A stretch of DNA of 64,000 nucleotides from Thiobaca trueperi (lineage in GTDB: Bacteria > Pseudomonadota > Gammaproteobacteria > Chromatiales > Chromatiaceae): assembly GCF_004342175.1 (NCBI RefSeq), contig NZ_SMAO01000001.1, positions 186,001 to 250,000 of the forward strand, in the 5' to 3' direction. Of the stretch, positions 53,021-62,445 are shown one piece after another. The notes beneath the pieces were generated by a model, which was given only the letters and a program-made list of their open reading frames with translations, was not told where the DNA came from and ran no database searches. Numbering within the stretch: the stretch's first letter is position 1; each line of letters starts with the position of its first letter. The position numbers and the translations under genes were made by a program.

Positions 53021-53556
53021 TCGGGCGATGGATCGTGATCAATGCTGATGGACAGCATCAGGGGCTCAAGCTGATCCCAGGCATCCTTGGCCTGACGTTT
53101 TGAGAGCAGTGCCGGCAGCGCATCGCGCAGATCGTCCAGCTCGGCACGCAGCTCGCCGGGTGTGCTGGCCGCTTCGATACGCTGGGCGCGGCGTGCGCCA
53201 GCCGGCCCCAGGACACCGAGGATGACGAAACGCGCAAAACCTTTCGCCTTCGCCAGATTGAACTCGGGTTGCTCGGACAAGGCGGTGGCAATGGACGGAA
53301 CCGCATCGCGGGGCGCCAGAAAACCCTCTGCCAGCAGGGTGCTGAAATGGGTCTCCAGGTCATCGTCCAGACCGGCGAGACGCTCAATGGTCTCGCCAAT
53401 CGTGCTCTGTCCATCGACCATGATCAGCAATCGCCGCAGCCGCGCCGGGAGCCTGCATGCCTTGGTGCGGATTTCCTCCTGTCCCTTGGCCGTTTTGACC
53501 GGAATCCATTTCCGGTCCACTGTCTTGATAGAAGGCCGATTTGGTTCTGAAGACAT
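53017..53556 (-). CDS. Hypothetical protein, possible winged-helix domain
   Basis: 179 aa, soluble. The N-terminal third (ACRLPARLRRLLIMVDGQST, IGETIERLAG, THFSTLLAEGFLAP) resembles winged-helix segments found in bacterial regulatory or PatZ-like domain proteins. The C-terminal part is helical (ARFVILGVLGPAGARRAQRI, ELRAELDDLRDALPALLS). Flanked by two MITE copies (52825 and 53732); the TAA stop lies in copy 2, so the original C-terminus might have been different. No neighbours in an operon. Function unknown. Confidence 0.72.
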   Translation of the reverse strand: MSSEPNRPSIKTVDRKWIPVKTAKGQEEIRTKACRLPARLRRLLIMVDGQSTIGETIERLAGLDDDLETHFSTLLAEGFLAPRDAVPSIATALSEQPEFNLAKAKGFARFVILGVLGPAGARRAQRIEAASTPGELRAELDDLRDALPALLSKRQAKDAWDQLEPLMLSISIDHDPSPD

Positions 53557-53731
53557 GCAGACCTCGTCAGGACAATGGGTGATGAATGAAGGCCGGCATG
53601 GATCCTACGCAACACAGGTGGCACCTTCAAGATGGAGTGATCGCCTGATCTCAGTCATGATTCCAGCCTGATGCGGATCCTGGCGTATCGTCGCGAATTT
53701 GTCATACCGATCAGGACTTGCTTGCAGTAGC

Positions 53732-53926
53732 ATTAAACCGCGCCCGGTGCGACAGGCGATGTCGGGGGATTGGGGCGGCCTTAGCAGCATCGACGACTGC
53801 TGGCACTGGCGCGGTTTAAGATATTCAATAATATGAAATTTTAAACCGCGCCCCCGCCAAGGTCCGTGGATGCGCCAAACGTCGAACTCACTCGACACCC
53901 CGCATCTGGCGCTGGAGGCGGTTTAA
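53732..53926. mobile_element. MITE-like element, copy 3
   Basis: 195 bp: half 1 53732-53820 (ATTAAACCGCGCC/GGCGCGGTTTAAG), a 19-bp AT-rich spacer, half 2 53839-53926 (TTTTAAACCGCGCC/GGAGGCGGTTTAAA). It ends about 60 bp before the start of the polyamine-binding protein gene. The most divergent copy in sequence, but the two-halves layout is kept. Confidence 0.8.
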
Positions 53927-53987
53927 ATGCCGCTCGTGAAACACTCTAACGAACACGCCATTTTCATTGAAGACAGAGGATCCCGCG

Positions 53988-55091
53988 TTGACCATCCAGC
54001 TTTTCGCCCAGCGTTTCCTGTTTTCCGCGTTCCTCCTTGCCTTCAGCGCCCTCGGTCACGCCGAAGGGCAGGTTCATATCTACAACTGGAACGACTATTT
54101 CGCCGAGGACACCCTGTCCGGCTTTCAGGCGCGTACCGGCATCCGGCCCGTGCTGGATGTCTACGACGCCAATGAGATCCTGGAGGCCAAGCTGCTCGCC
54201 GGCGCCAGCGGCTACGACCTCATCTTCCCGACCGCCCATCCCTTCGCGTCCAGACATCTCCAGGCGGGTCTTTATCAGCCGCTCGACAAAACGAAACTGC
54301 CAGGGCTCGACAAACTGGATCCCGCCATCATGACGAGCCTCGCTGGCATGGATCCGGGCAACGCCCATCTGGTGCCCTATATGTGGGGAACCTCCGGCCT
54401 CGGTCTGAATCCGGACAAGGTGAAGGCCGCGCTGGGCGAGGATGCCCCCATGGATACCTGGGCGCTGATCTTCGACCCCGAGAAGGCCGCCAAGCTGGCC
54501 GGCTGCGGCATCAGTCTGCTCGACGATCCCACTGAGGTCTTCTCCGCCGCGCTCGCCTACCTGGGCAAGGATCCCAACAGTCTGGCACCTGCCGATCTCG
54601 ACGCCGCCGCCGAGCTCATCAAGGCCGCGCATCCGCATGTCCGCTATTTCCATTCCTCGCAGTACATCAGCGATCTGGCCAACGGCAGCCTGTGCGTGGC
54701 GCATGGCTATTCGGGCGACGTGCTTCAGGCGCGCGAGCGCGCCGACGAGGCAGATAAAGGCGTCAAGGTCGTCTACCGCATCCCGCGCGAGGGGGCGGCG
54801 CTGTGGACGGATGTCATGGCCATCCCCAAGGATGCACCCAACCCTGAAGCGGCCCACGCCCTGATCGCCTATCTGCTCGACCCCAAGGTGATCGCGGCGG
54901 TCTCGGATTATGTGTATTACGCCAACCCCAATCTGGCCGCCACGCCGTTGATCGAGGCCGAATTGCGCGAGGATCCCGAGATCTACCCGCCAGCCGAGGT
55001 CCGCGCACGTCTCTTTGTGCCAAGCGAGCGCAGCGAGCGCGAACTCCGTACCCTGAACCGGCTCTGGACCCGGCTCAAGGCCAACCGCTGA
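53988..55091 (+). CDS. potF: Periplasmic putrescine/spermidine-binding protein (PotF/PotD)
   Basis: 367 aa starting at TTG 53988 (AGAGGA seven bases upstream; TTG 53967 is another frame-compatible start). Signal peptide RFLFSAFLLAFSALGHAEG, then EGQVHIYNWNDYFAEDTLSG, the usual opening of mature PotD/PotF. Binding-pocket region: NEILEAKLLAGASGYDLIFP, YMWGTSGLGLNPDKVKAALG, LDDPTEVFSAALAYLG. The gene order binding protein, ATPase, permease, permease matches E. coli potFGHI, favouring putrescine, though a potD-type ligand is not excluded. Confidence 0.92.
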   Translation: MTIQLFAQRFLFSAFLLAFSALGHAEGQVHIYNWNDYFAEDTLSGFQARTGIRPVLDVYDANEILEAKLLAGASGYDLIFPTAHPFASRHLQAGLYQPLDKTKLPGLDKLDPAIMTSLAGMDPGNAHLVPYMWGTSGLGLNPDKVKAALGEDAPMDTWALIFDPEKAAKLAGCGISLLDDPTEVFSAALAYLGKDPNSLAPADLDAAAELIKAAHPHVRYFHSSQYISDLANGSLCVAHGYSGDVLQARERADEADKGVKVVYRIPREGAALWTDVMAIPKDAPNPEAAHALIAYLLDPKVIAAVSDYVYYANPNLAATPLIEAELREDPEIYPPAEVRARLFVPSERSERELRTLNRLWTRLKANR

Positions 55092-55111
55092 ACGCACCCG
55101 GTCGAGCATCC

Positions 55112-56248
55112 ATGTCCAGTCTCCCTGATCGTCGCCTGCTGGAATCCTGGCAGGATCCCAAGGCCGCGCCCTATGTGCGGATCGAGCGCCTCACCAAGAA
55201 ATTCGGTGATGTCTATGCCGTCGATGATGTCAGCCTGAACATCTTCCAGGGCGAATTCTTCTCGCTGCTGGGCAGTTCAGGCTGCGGCAAATCGACCCTG
55301 CTGCGGCTGCTGGCGGGGCTGGAATACCCGACCTCGGGTCGTATCCACATCGACGGCGTCGATGTCACGGACGTGCCGCCCTACTCGCGACCCGTGAACA
55401 TGATGTTCCAGTCCTACGCGCTCTTTCCGCACATGACGGTAGAACAGAACATCGATTTTGGTCTCAGACAGGATCGCCTGCCGCGCCGCGAGCGCGCCGA
55501 GCGGATCGGCGAGATGCTCGATCTGCTCAAGATCACCCCCCTGCGCAAGCGCCGCCCGGATCAGCTCTCGGGCGGTCAGCGTCAGCGTGTCGCGCTCGCC
55601 CGCAGTCTCGCCAAGCATCCCAAGCTGCTGCTGCTCGACGAGCCGCTCGGCGCGCTCGACAAACGTCTGCGCGAGAACACCCAGTTCGAGCTGGTCAATC
55701 TCCAGGAACGTCTCGGCACCACCTTCGTCACCGTCACCCATGACCAGGAAGAGGCGATGACCATGTCCAGCCGCATCGCGATCATGGAGGCCGGACAGAT
55801 CATGCAGATCGACACCCCGACCGCCATTTACGAGTTCCCGAACTGCCGTTTCGTCGCCGAGTTCATCGGCTCGGTGAATCTGTTCGAGGGCAAGATCGTG
55901 GAGCGTCAGGGTGATCAGGTTCTGATCGAGGCCCAGTTCGGCGGTCTGATGCGGATGCGGAGTTTTCAGCCGCACGCCATCGGCACCCCGGTGATGGTGG
56001 CGATCCGGCCCGAGAAGATGCGTCTGTGCGAGACCCCGGGCGGCGATGGCGTCAACCGGCTCCAGGGGATCGTCGAGGACATCGCCTATCTCGGCGACGT
56101 GTCGATCTACCGCATCCGCACCGGCAGCGGTCTGCTGGCCGAGATGACGCTGACCAACATCCAGCCGCGTACCGAACAGGCGCTGACCTGGGAGCAGGAG
56201 GCCGTGATCGAATGGTCGCCCACCAGCGGCGTGGTTCTGACCGAGTGA
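55112..56248 (+). CDS. potG: Polyamine ABC transporter ATP-binding protein
   Basis: 378 aa. Energises polyamine import at the inner face of the membrane. Walker A LLGSSGCGKSTLLRLLAGLE, ABC signature LSGGQRQRVALARSLAKHP, Walker B LLLLDEPLGALD, switch His in VTVTHDQEEAMTMS, and a C-terminal TOBE regulatory domain from about residue 280 (VAIRPEKMRLCE). Length and the PYVRIERLTKKFGDVYAVDD opening are those of PotA/PotG. Second gene of the operon, 20 bp after the binding protein gene. Confidence 0.96.
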   Translation: MSSLPDRRLLESWQDPKAAPYVRIERLTKKFGDVYAVDDVSLNIFQGEFFSLLGSSGCGKSTLLRLLAGLEYPTSGRIHIDGVDVTDVPPYSRPVNMMFQSYALFPHMTVEQNIDFGLRQDRLPRRERAERIGEMLDLLKITPLRKRRPDQLSGGQRQRVALARSLAKHPKLLLLDEPLGALDKRLRENTQFELVNLQERLGTTFVTVTHDQEEAMTMSSRIAIMEAGQIMQIDTPTAIYEFPNCRFVAEFIGSVNLFEGKIVERQGDQVLIEAQFGGLMRMRSFQPHAIGTPVMVAIRPEKMRLCETPGGDGVNRLQGIVEDIAYLGDVSIYRIRTGSGLLAEMTLTNIQPRTEQALTWEQEAVIEWSPTSGVVLTE

Positions 56249-56258
56249 TCGCGCGGAC

Positions 56259-57161
56259 ATGAGCCATCGACATTCGCACCGCCTGAGCCGGCTGCTCAAC
56301 ATCGGTCTGCCCTATTTCTGGCTGGGGCTGTTCTTCCTGCTGCCCTTCGTCATGGTGCTGCGCATCAGTCTCGCCGAGCCAACGCTCGCCCAGCCGCCTT
56401 ACACCGCGCTCTGGGAGTGGGTCGAACAGGGCGTGCTCCAGATCCGTCTCAACCTGGCCAACTTTCAACTGCTTCGGGAAGACGACATCTATCTGGCGGC
56501 CCTGCTGAATTCGCTCTGGGTCGCCCTGGTCGGCACGGTCTGCTGTCTGCTGCTTGGCTATCCCATGGCCTACGCCATCGCCACCGCCCCCGAACGGCGG
56601 CGCATTCTGCTCCTGATGCTCATCATCCTGCCGTTCTGGACCTCGTTCCTGATCCGGGTCTATGCCTGGATCGGGCTCTTGAACGCCAATGGTCTGCTCA
56701 ACACCTTTCTGCTCTGGCTCGGCGTCATCGACGAACCGCTGAAGATCCTGCACACCCAGATGGCGGTCTATATCGGCGTGGTCTATTCCTATCTGCCCTT
56801 CATGATCCTGCCGCTCTACGCCAATCTGACCCGGCTCGACCCCACCCTGCTGGAGGCGGCGGCGGATCTTGGCTGTCGTCCGTTCCGCGCCTTCCTGCGG
56901 GTAACGCTGCCACTGTCGATGCCCGGCATCGTCGCCGGCAGCATGCTGGTCTTCATCCCGGTGGTCGGCGAGTTCGTCATCCCGGACCTGCTCGGCAGTC
57001 CAGGGAGTCTCATGATCGGCAAACTGATGTGGACCGAGTTCTTCGCCAACAAGGACTGGCCGCTGGCCTCGGCGCTCGCCATCGTCCTGCTCGCCGTGCT
57101 GGTGGTCCCCTTCGTGCTCATGCAGCGTCTGCAACAGGACGATGAGGGCACGCGGACATGA
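56259..57161 (+). CDS. potH: Polyamine ABC transporter permease 1
   Basis: 300 aa. About six membrane helices (first LLNIGLPYFWLGLFFLLPFV). EAA loop for contact with the ATPase: EAAADLGCRPFRAFLRVTLP. Other family marks: YPMAYAIATAPERRR, FWTSFLIRVYAWIGLL, and FIPVVGEFVIPDLLGSPGSL. It overlaps the next permease by 4 bp (ATGA), so the two are translated in a fixed ratio. Confidence 0.95.
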   Translation: MSHRHSHRLSRLLNIGLPYFWLGLFFLLPFVMVLRISLAEPTLAQPPYTALWEWVEQGVLQIRLNLANFQLLREDDIYLAALLNSLWVALVGTVCCLLLGYPMAYAIATAPERRRILLLMLIILPFWTSFLIRVYAWIGLLNANGLLNTFLLWLGVIDEPLKILHTQMAVYIGVVYSYLPFMILPLYANLTRLDPTLLEAAADLGCRPFRAFLRVTLPLSMPGIVAGSMLVFIPVVGEFVIPDLLGSPGSLMIGKLMWTEFFANKDWPLASALAIVLLAVLVVPFVLMQRLQQDDEGTRT

Positions 57162-57949
57162 AACGACGTTCCTGGCCACTCCTGAGCATCCTGGTCTTCG
57201 GCTACGCCTTTCTCTATGTGCCGATCCTGCTGCTTATCCTTTATTCCTTCAACGAATCGCGGCTGGTCACGGTCTGGTCGGGCTTTTCGCTGAAATGGTA
57301 TGGCGAGCTGCTGCATAACCGGCAGTTGCTGGATGCCGCCTGGCTCAGTGTGCGCATCGCCGCGCTCAACGCCAGCGTGGCCGTGGTGCTCGGCACGCTT
57401 GCGGCCAATGCGCTGGTGCGTCACGGGCGCTTTCGCGGTCGCACCGGGCTGGAGCTGCTGCTCACCGCCCCGCTGGTGATGCCGGATGTCATCATTGGTC
57501 TGTCCCTGCTGCTGCTCTTCGTCACCCTGCAACAGACGGTCGGCTGGCCGGACGGACGCGGCTTCAGCACCATCACCATCGCCCATATCACCTTCAGTCT
57601 GGCCTATGTCGCGGTCGTGGTGCGCTCGCGACTGGCGCGGATGGACGTCTCGCTGGAGGAAGCGGCGATGGATCTGGGCGCACGCCCGCTGACGGTCTAT
57701 CTGCGCATCACCCTGCCGCTGATCGCCCCGGCCCTGCTGTCCGGCTGGCTGCTCGCCTTCACCCTGTCACTGGACGATCTGGTCATCGCCAGCTTCGTTT
57801 CCGGACCTGGCGCCACCACGCTGCCGATGGTGATCTATTCCAGCGTGCGGATGGGCGTCTCGCCCCAGATCAACGCGCTCGCCACGCTGGTGGTCGCTTT
57901 GGTCGCCGTGGCCGTCGTCATTGCCGGACTCTCGATGCGACGGCGTTGA
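57158..57949 (+). CDS. potI: Polyamine ABC transporter permease 2
   Basis: 263 aa. Partner permease in the heterodimer: opening FGYAFLYVPILLLILYSFNE, GFSLKWYGELLHN, the EAA loop EEAAMDLGARPLTVYLRITL and the late segment TLSLDDLVIASFVSGPGATT that is specific for PotC/PotI. Six predicted helices. Last gene of the operon; ubiX converges 13 bp after it. Confidence 0.95.
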   Translation: MKRRSWPLLSILVFGYAFLYVPILLLILYSFNESRLVTVWSGFSLKWYGELLHNRQLLDAAWLSVRIAALNASVAVVLGTLAANALVRHGRFRGRTGLELLLTAPLVMPDVIIGLSLLLLFVTLQQTVGWPDGRGFSTITIAHITFSLAYVAVVVRSRLARMDVSLEEAAMDLGARPLTVYLRITLPLIAPALLSGWLLAFTLSLDDLVIASFVSGPGATTLPMVIYSSVRMGVSPQINALATLVVALVAVAVVIAGLSMRRR

Positions 57950-57961
57950 ACGAAAATCACC

Positions 57962-58585
57962 TTAAGCGCCCCAGCGCCGCATCAGATCATGCGGCACATC
58001 CAGATGATCCAGGACACGCGCGACCATGAAATCCACGATGTCATCCAGACTCTGCGGATGGCTGTAGAAACCCGGATTGGCCGGCATGATGACGGCCCCG
58101 GCCTGGGCAAGACGCAGCATGTTCTCCAGATGGATGGTGCTGAACGGGGTTTCACGGACGACCAGGATCAGTTTGCGGCGCTCTTTCAGGGCGACATCGG
58201 CGGCGCGTTCGATCAGCGAATCTGAGAGACCGGCGGCGATCCGCCCCAGGGTGCCGGTGGTGCAGGGGCAGATGACCATGGCCTCCGCCGGATTGCTGCC
58301 GCTGGCGACCGGCGCGGTCCATTCCTGGCGACCGAAGACCTGGAGCTGTCCAGGCTGGGCACCGAAGCGTTCGCTGAAAAAAGACTCTGCCTCAGCGGGT
58401 CGGGACGGCGCCTCAATCCCGGTCTCCATCCTGAGCACCACCTGCCCCGCCTGCGAGACCAGCAGATAGACCCGCACGCCGGCCTGGATCAGGCACTCGA
58501 CCAGCCGCAAACCATAGAGCGCGCCGGAGGCGCCGGTGAAGGCGACGGTGATGGTTTTGGTCCAGGGTTGCATGGAAAGGGGCAT
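57962..58585 (-). CDS. ubiX: Flavin prenyltransferase UbiX
   Basis: 207 aa. Makes prenylated FMN, the cofactor of the decarboxylase UbiD in ubiquinone synthesis. Signatures: VAFTGASGALYGLRLVECLI, GSNPAEAMVICPCTTGTLGR, IAAGLSDSLIERAADVALKE, VVRETPFSTIHLENMLRL and the C-terminal PANPGFYSHPQSLDDIVDF. Start at 58585 or at ATG 58573; neither has a strong ribosome site. A dispersed repeat (copy D) lies 20 bp upstream. Confidence 0.96.
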   Translation of the reverse strand: MPLSMQPWTKTITVAFTGASGALYGLRLVECLIQAGVRVYLLVSQAGQVVLRMETGIEAPSRPAEAESFFSERFGAQPGQLQVFGRQEWTAPVASGSNPAEAMVICPCTTGTLGRIAAGLSDSLIERAADVALKERRKLILVVRETPFSTIHLENMLRLAQAGAVIMPANPGFYSHPQSLDDIVDFMVARVLDHLDVPHDLMRRWGA

Positions 58586-58607
58586 CGGTGTTCAACCAAT
58601 CGCTCTA

Positions 58608-58698
58608 AATAGACAGGATTTCTCAAGATTAACAGGCTTAAAAACAATGATTTGAGAAATCCTGTCCATCCTGGAAAATCCTGTTAATCCTGTCCATT
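58608..58698. repeat. Dispersed inverted repeat, copy D
   Basis: Left arm AATAGACAGGATT..., right arm CCTGTTAATCCTGTCCATT. An inner pair TTCTCAAG/TTTGAGAA closes an A-rich loop. Between mpl and ubiX, which are codirectional, so it lies inside a possible operon. Confidence 0.88.
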
Positions 58699-58703
58699 CC
58701 GAA

Positions 58704-60062
58704 TCAGGATCTGGCCGCCAGCGCATCCAGCAGTTTCTGGTGGATGCCGCCAAAGCCGCCGTTGCTCATGACCAGGATCTGGTCGCCCTCCCGGCTCTCG
58801 GCCACGACCTGCGCGACGATGGCCTCCACTGCGTTGAGCACTGTCACCCGCTCGTCCTGTCCGGCGAACAGCGCGCCGGCATCCCAGCCCAGATCGGGCG
58901 GCGCATGGAGATAGACCCGATCCGCGTCATTGAGCGAGGCGACCAGTTCGGCATTGTGGACACCCAGCCGCATGGTGTTGGAACGCGGCTCCAGCACCAC
59001 CAGGATGCGCCGCTCGCCGACCTGTCGGCGCAGACCCTGCAAGGTCGTCGCAATGGCAGTGGGATGATGGGCGAAATCGTCGAACACCCGCACGCCGTTC
59101 ACCTCGCCGCGCAGCTCCATGCGTCGCTTGACCCCTTTGAAGCGACCGAGCGCGTCGATCCCGACCGCCGCCGGCACCCCGGCATGACGGGCGGCGGCCA
59201 GCACGGCCAGCGCGTTCTGGACATTGTGCAGGCCGGTTTGGCCCCACTGGACGGTGCCCAGACAGTCGCCGTCCAGCCGGACATGGAAGTGCGAGCCATC
59301 CGGCTCGATCAGCTCCGCCGTCCAGTCGCCGCCCGCACCAAAGGTCTCGCGGGGGGTCCAGCAGCCCATGGCGATGACGGCATCAAGCGCCGCCGAATCG
59401 CCCAGCTGGACGACCAGCCCGCTGCCGGGCACGGTGCGCACCAGGTGATGGAACTGACGCTGAATCTGCGCCAGATCGTCAAAGATGTCGGCGTGATCGA
59501 ACTCCAGATTGTTGAGGATCAGGGTGCGGGGACCGTAATGGACGAACTTGGAGCGTTTGTCGAAAAACGCCGTATCGTACTCATCCGCCTCGACCACAAA
59601 GAAGGGTGAAGACCCCAACCGCGCGGACAGCCCGAAATCCAGCGGCACGCCGCCGATCAGAAAGCCCGGATCCAGTCCGGCATCCTCCAGCACCCAGGCC
59701 AGCATGCTCGCGGTCGTGGTCTTGCCGTGCGTGCCCGCGACCGCCAGCACCCAGCGGTCGCGCAGCAGATTGTCCTTCAGCCACTCGGGGCCGGAACAGT
59801 AACGCAGCCCCTGGTTCAGCATGGCCTCGACCGCCGGGATACCACGCCGCATGGCGTTGCCCACCACCACCACATCCGGCGCGGGTTCCAGGTGCGCGGC
59901 ATCATAGCCTTCCAGCAGCCGGATGCCGGCTGACTCAAGCTGGGTGCTCATGGGCGGATAGACATTGGCGTCCGAGCCGGTGACGGTATGGCCCAGCGCA
60001 CGGGCCAGGAGGGCGATGCCGCCCATGAAGGTGCCGCAGATGCCGAGAATATGAAGATGCAT
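58704..60062 (-). CDS. mpl: UDP-N-acetylmuramate:tripeptide ligase Mpl
   Basis: 452 aa. Joins recycled L-Ala-gamma-D-Glu-meso-DAP tripeptide to UDP-MurNAc. Mur-ligase architecture: MHLHILGICGTFMGGIALLA, P-loop AVAGTHGKTTTASMLAWVLE, FVVEADEYDTAFFDKRSKFV (Mpl-typical), LNNLEFDHADIFDDLAQIQ, FDDFAHHPTAIATTLQGLR and LEPRSNTMRLG. Length agrees with E. coli Mpl (457). Flanked on both sides by dispersed repeats (copies D and E). Confidence 0.97.
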   Translation of the reverse strand: MHLHILGICGTFMGGIALLARALGHTVTGSDANVYPPMSTQLESAGIRLLEGYDAAHLEPAPDVVVVGNAMRRGIPAVEAMLNQGLRYCSGPEWLKDNLLRDRWVLAVAGTHGKTTTASMLAWVLEDAGLDPGFLIGGVPLDFGLSARLGSSPFFVVEADEYDTAFFDKRSKFVHYGPRTLILNNLEFDHADIFDDLAQIQRQFHHLVRTVPGSGLVVQLGDSAALDAVIAMGCWTPRETFGAGGDWTAELIEPDGSHFHVRLDGDCLGTVQWGQTGLHNVQNALAVLAAARHAGVPAAVGIDALGRFKGVKRRMELRGEVNGVRVFDDFAHHPTAIATTLQGLRRQVGERRILVVLEPRSNTMRLGVHNAELVASLNDADRVYLHAPPDLGWDAGALFAGQDERVTVLNAVEAIVAQVVAESREGDQILVMSNGGFGGIHQKLLDALAARS

Positions 60063-60074
60063 GAATTGGGCCTT

Positions 60075-60160
60075 AATAACAGGACTGACAGGATGGACAG
60101 GATTTCAAGCTATTGTTTTATCTTGTTAATCATGAGAAATCCTGTTAATCCTGTCCAATT
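60075..60160. repeat. Dispersed inverted repeat, copy E
   Basis: Left AATAACAGGACTGACAGGA..., right arm CCTGTTAATCCTGTCCAATT. Directly upstream of the mpl start (12 bp) and downstream of the membrane protein gene at 60179. Confidence 0.85.
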
Positions 60161-60178
60161 GAACGATTTGGATTGGGC

Positions 60179-60769
60179 TCAGACCCCGCCGAACAGCAGC
60201 CTGACCAGAACGATGGTCGTGAATTCAAAGGCAATCCCGATGGCGGCGCCCTGACCGAGCGTGATCCCGAAGGTATGGCGGAGGATATGGCCGGTCACGA
60301 GGATGCTCCAGACCACCAGCCCCAGCAGCAGCAGCGCGCCGAACGCGGCCAGATTGGTCGCCTCCTGTCCGACGGGATTGAGGCTGAGCGGCACCAGCGC
60401 GATCAGCCCCAGCAGCGCGCCGCTTCCCAGCAGGGCCGTCGCCGCTTGCAGAAAACGCGCGCCCAGCTTGAGCAGATTGAGTGCCGCATAGAGCACCGCG
60501 AGCATCAGCGCGATTTCAGCAAAGCCCTGCCCCAGCCCTTCCCACCAGGACAGTCCGGTGACCAGACCGACCAGCATCCCGGCCAGCAGGTCAGCCAGCA
60601 GCGCGAGACCAAACAGCACCTCGGAAGGCGGCAGATCCTGCGGGGCACGGCGCAGCGCGCACAACTCGATGAAAAAAATGACCAGTGCCTGCACGGTGAG
60701 ATCCTGAATCCAGCGAAATAGGGGCAATGATAACCGCCAGCGGGAGTTAAACGACACTTGGGGATGCAT
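60179..60769 (-). CDS. Membrane protein of unknown function
   Basis: 196 aa with about five hydrophobic segments: VQALVIFFIELCALR, LFGLALLADLLAGMLVGLV, IALMLAVLYAALNLLKLGA, ALLGSGALLGLIALVPLSL and FGALLLLGLVVWSILVTGH, with a last one at the C-terminus (FEFTTIVLVRLLFGGV). ATG 60769 is used; GTG at about 60694 would remove the polar N-terminus. It resembles poorly described small integral membrane proteins with an ILVTGHILRHTFGI motif. No function can be given. Upstream of and codirectional with mpl. Confidence 0.75.
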   Translation of the reverse strand: MHPQVSFNSRWRLSLPLFRWIQDLTVQALVIFFIELCALRRAPQDLPPSEVLFGLALLADLLAGMLVGLVTGLSWWEGLGQGFAEIALMLAVLYAALNLLKLGARFLQAATALLGSGALLGLIALVPLSLNPVGQEATNLAAFGALLLLGLVVWSILVTGHILRHTFGITLGQGAAIGIAFEFTTIVLVRLLFGGV

Positions 60770-60900
60770 TCCGCATACTGGCGGGGCTTAACACCCATGA
60801 CCACCTCTCAGGCTGACGCCTGAAACGAACAGGCAGGCAGGAAGCGGGGGCTCTGTGTAGAATTCAGGGCTCTCCATTCATTCAGCCGATCTGGAAGCCC

Positions 60901-62319
60901 ATGACCGTTCGCACCCGTTTCGCCCCGTCTCCCACCGGTTATCTGCATGTGGGCGGCGCCCGCACCGCGCTCTTCTGCTACCTCTATGCCCGCAGGCACG
61001 GCGGCCAGTTCGTGCTGCGCATCGAGGATACCGACCTGGAGCGCTCGACGGCCGAATCGGTGAACGCCATCCTGGAAGGCATGACCTGGCTCGGGCTGGA
61101 CTATGACGAAGGCCCCTTCTATCAGACCCAGCGCTTCGACCGCTACAACGCCATCATTGATGAACTGCTGGCGAAAGGGCTGGCCTACCGTTGTGACTGC
61201 CCGAAAGAGCGCCTGGAAAAACTGCGCATCGACCAGATGGCGCGCAAGCAGAAGCCGCGTTATGACGGCTGCTGCCGCCTCAAACAGGTCGATCCGAACC
61301 AGCCGCACGTCATCCGCTTCCGAAATCCAGCCGATGGCGTGGTCATCGTCGATGACCTCATCCGTGGCCGGGTGCCATTCGCCAACGAAGAACTGGACGA
61401 TCTGATCATCCGCCGCACTGACGGCGCGCCGACCTACAACCTGAGCGTGGTGGTCGATGACGCCGACATGCAGATCACCCATGTCATCCGTGGCGACGAT
61501 CATCTCACCAACACCCCGCGTCAGATCAACATCCTGCGCGCACTGGGTCATGAGCCGCCGCGCTATGCCCATGTCCCCATGATCCTCGGCGACGATGGGG
61601 CGCGACTGTCCAAGCGGCATGGCGCGGTCAGTGTCATCGCCTATCGCGATCAGGGTTATCTCCCGGAGGCGCTGCTCAATTATCTGGTACGCCTCGGCTG
61701 GTCACATGGTGATCAGGAGATCTTCTCGATTGAGGAAATGATCGCGCTCTTCGACATTGGCGATGTCAACAAATCCGCCTCGGCCTTCAATACCGACAAG
61801 CTGGACTGGCTGAATCAGCAGTATCTGCAACATGCCGAGCCGTCCCGCATCGCCCGGCTGCTCAGTCCCCACATGGGGCGGCTCGACATCGACCCCTCGA
61901 CCGGTCCCGATCTGGCGGATGTGGTCAAGGCACAGGCCGCCCGCGCCAAGACCCTGACCGAACTGGCCGAGATCAGCGCCTTCTGCTATCGCGATTTCGA
62001 CGAATTCGACGAGGCATCGGCCAAAAAGCATCTGCGTCTGGTCGCCCGCGAGCCGCTGGAGAAACTGCGCGCCGCCTTCGACCTGATGGCCTTCGAGGAC
62101 TGGACGCCTGAGCAGTTGAAACGGGTCGTCGAGCGGGTCGCCGAGGAACTGGAGACCAACATGGGCAAGGTCGCCCAGCCGCTGCGGGTCGCCATCGTCG
62201 GCCGCGCCGCCTCGCCCGGCATCGACGAGACCCTGATGCTGGTCGGCAAAGAGGCCACCCTGCGTCGCATCGACAAGGCGCTGGCCTATATCGCCGTGCG
62301 CGGGGGCGAGGCGTCCTGA
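60901..62319 (+). CDS. gltX: Glutamyl-tRNA synthetase
   Basis: 472 aa. Class I synthetase: [20 protein letters not shown] (HIGH-type motif), [18 protein letters not shown], a four-Cys-like zinc region around [14 protein letters not shown] and [23 protein letters not shown], and the KMSKS equivalent [12 protein letters not shown]. The C-terminal anticodon-binding domain is present ([20 protein letters not shown]). A repeat (copy F) follows 17 bp after the stop. Confidence 0.98.
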   Translation: MTVRTRFAPSPTGYLHVGGARTALFCYLYARRHGGQFVLRIEDTDLERSTAESVNAILEGMTWLGLDYDEGPFYQTQRFDRYNAIIDELLAKGLAYRCDCPKERLEKLRIDQMARKQKPRYDGCCRLKQVDPNQPHVIRFRNPADGVVIVDDLIRGRVPFANEELDDLIIRRTDGAPTYNLSVVVDDADMQITHVIRGDDHLTNTPRQINILRALGHEPPRYAHVPMILGDDGARLSKRHGAVSVIAYRDQGYLPEALLNYLVRLGWSHGDQEIFSIEEMIALFDIGDVNKSASAFNTDKLDWLNQQYLQHAEPSRIARLLSPHMGRLDIDPSTGPDLADVVKAQAARAKTLTELAEISAFCYRDFDEFDEASAKKHLRLVAREPLEKLRAAFDLMAFEDWTPEQLKRVVERVAEELETNMGKVAQPLRVAIVGRAASPGIDETLMLVGKEATLRRIDKALAYIAVRGGEAS

Positions 62320-62336
62320 TTTGACGCCACGTTTAA

Positions 62337-62415
62337 ACGGACAGGATTCACAGGATTTCAAGCCATTGTTTTTACAAATGTTAATCTTGAAGAATCCTGT
62401 TGATCCTGTCCCATT
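62337..62415. repeat. Dispersed inverted repeat, copy F
   Basis: Left arm ACGGACAGGATTCACAGGAT, right arm ATCCTGTTGATCCTGTCCCATT (one base longer than the others). It sits between the convergent gltX and the CdsA-like gene, where it could end transcription from both sides. Confidence 0.85.
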
Positions 62416-62445
62416 GACGGCATTTCAGGCGGGCAGGAAAACGCC

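Noticed and set aside
53605-53898. 97-codon minus-strand frame between the hypothetical gene and MITE copy 3
   Set aside because: It runs through the MITE and has no ribosome site or domain; a chance frame.
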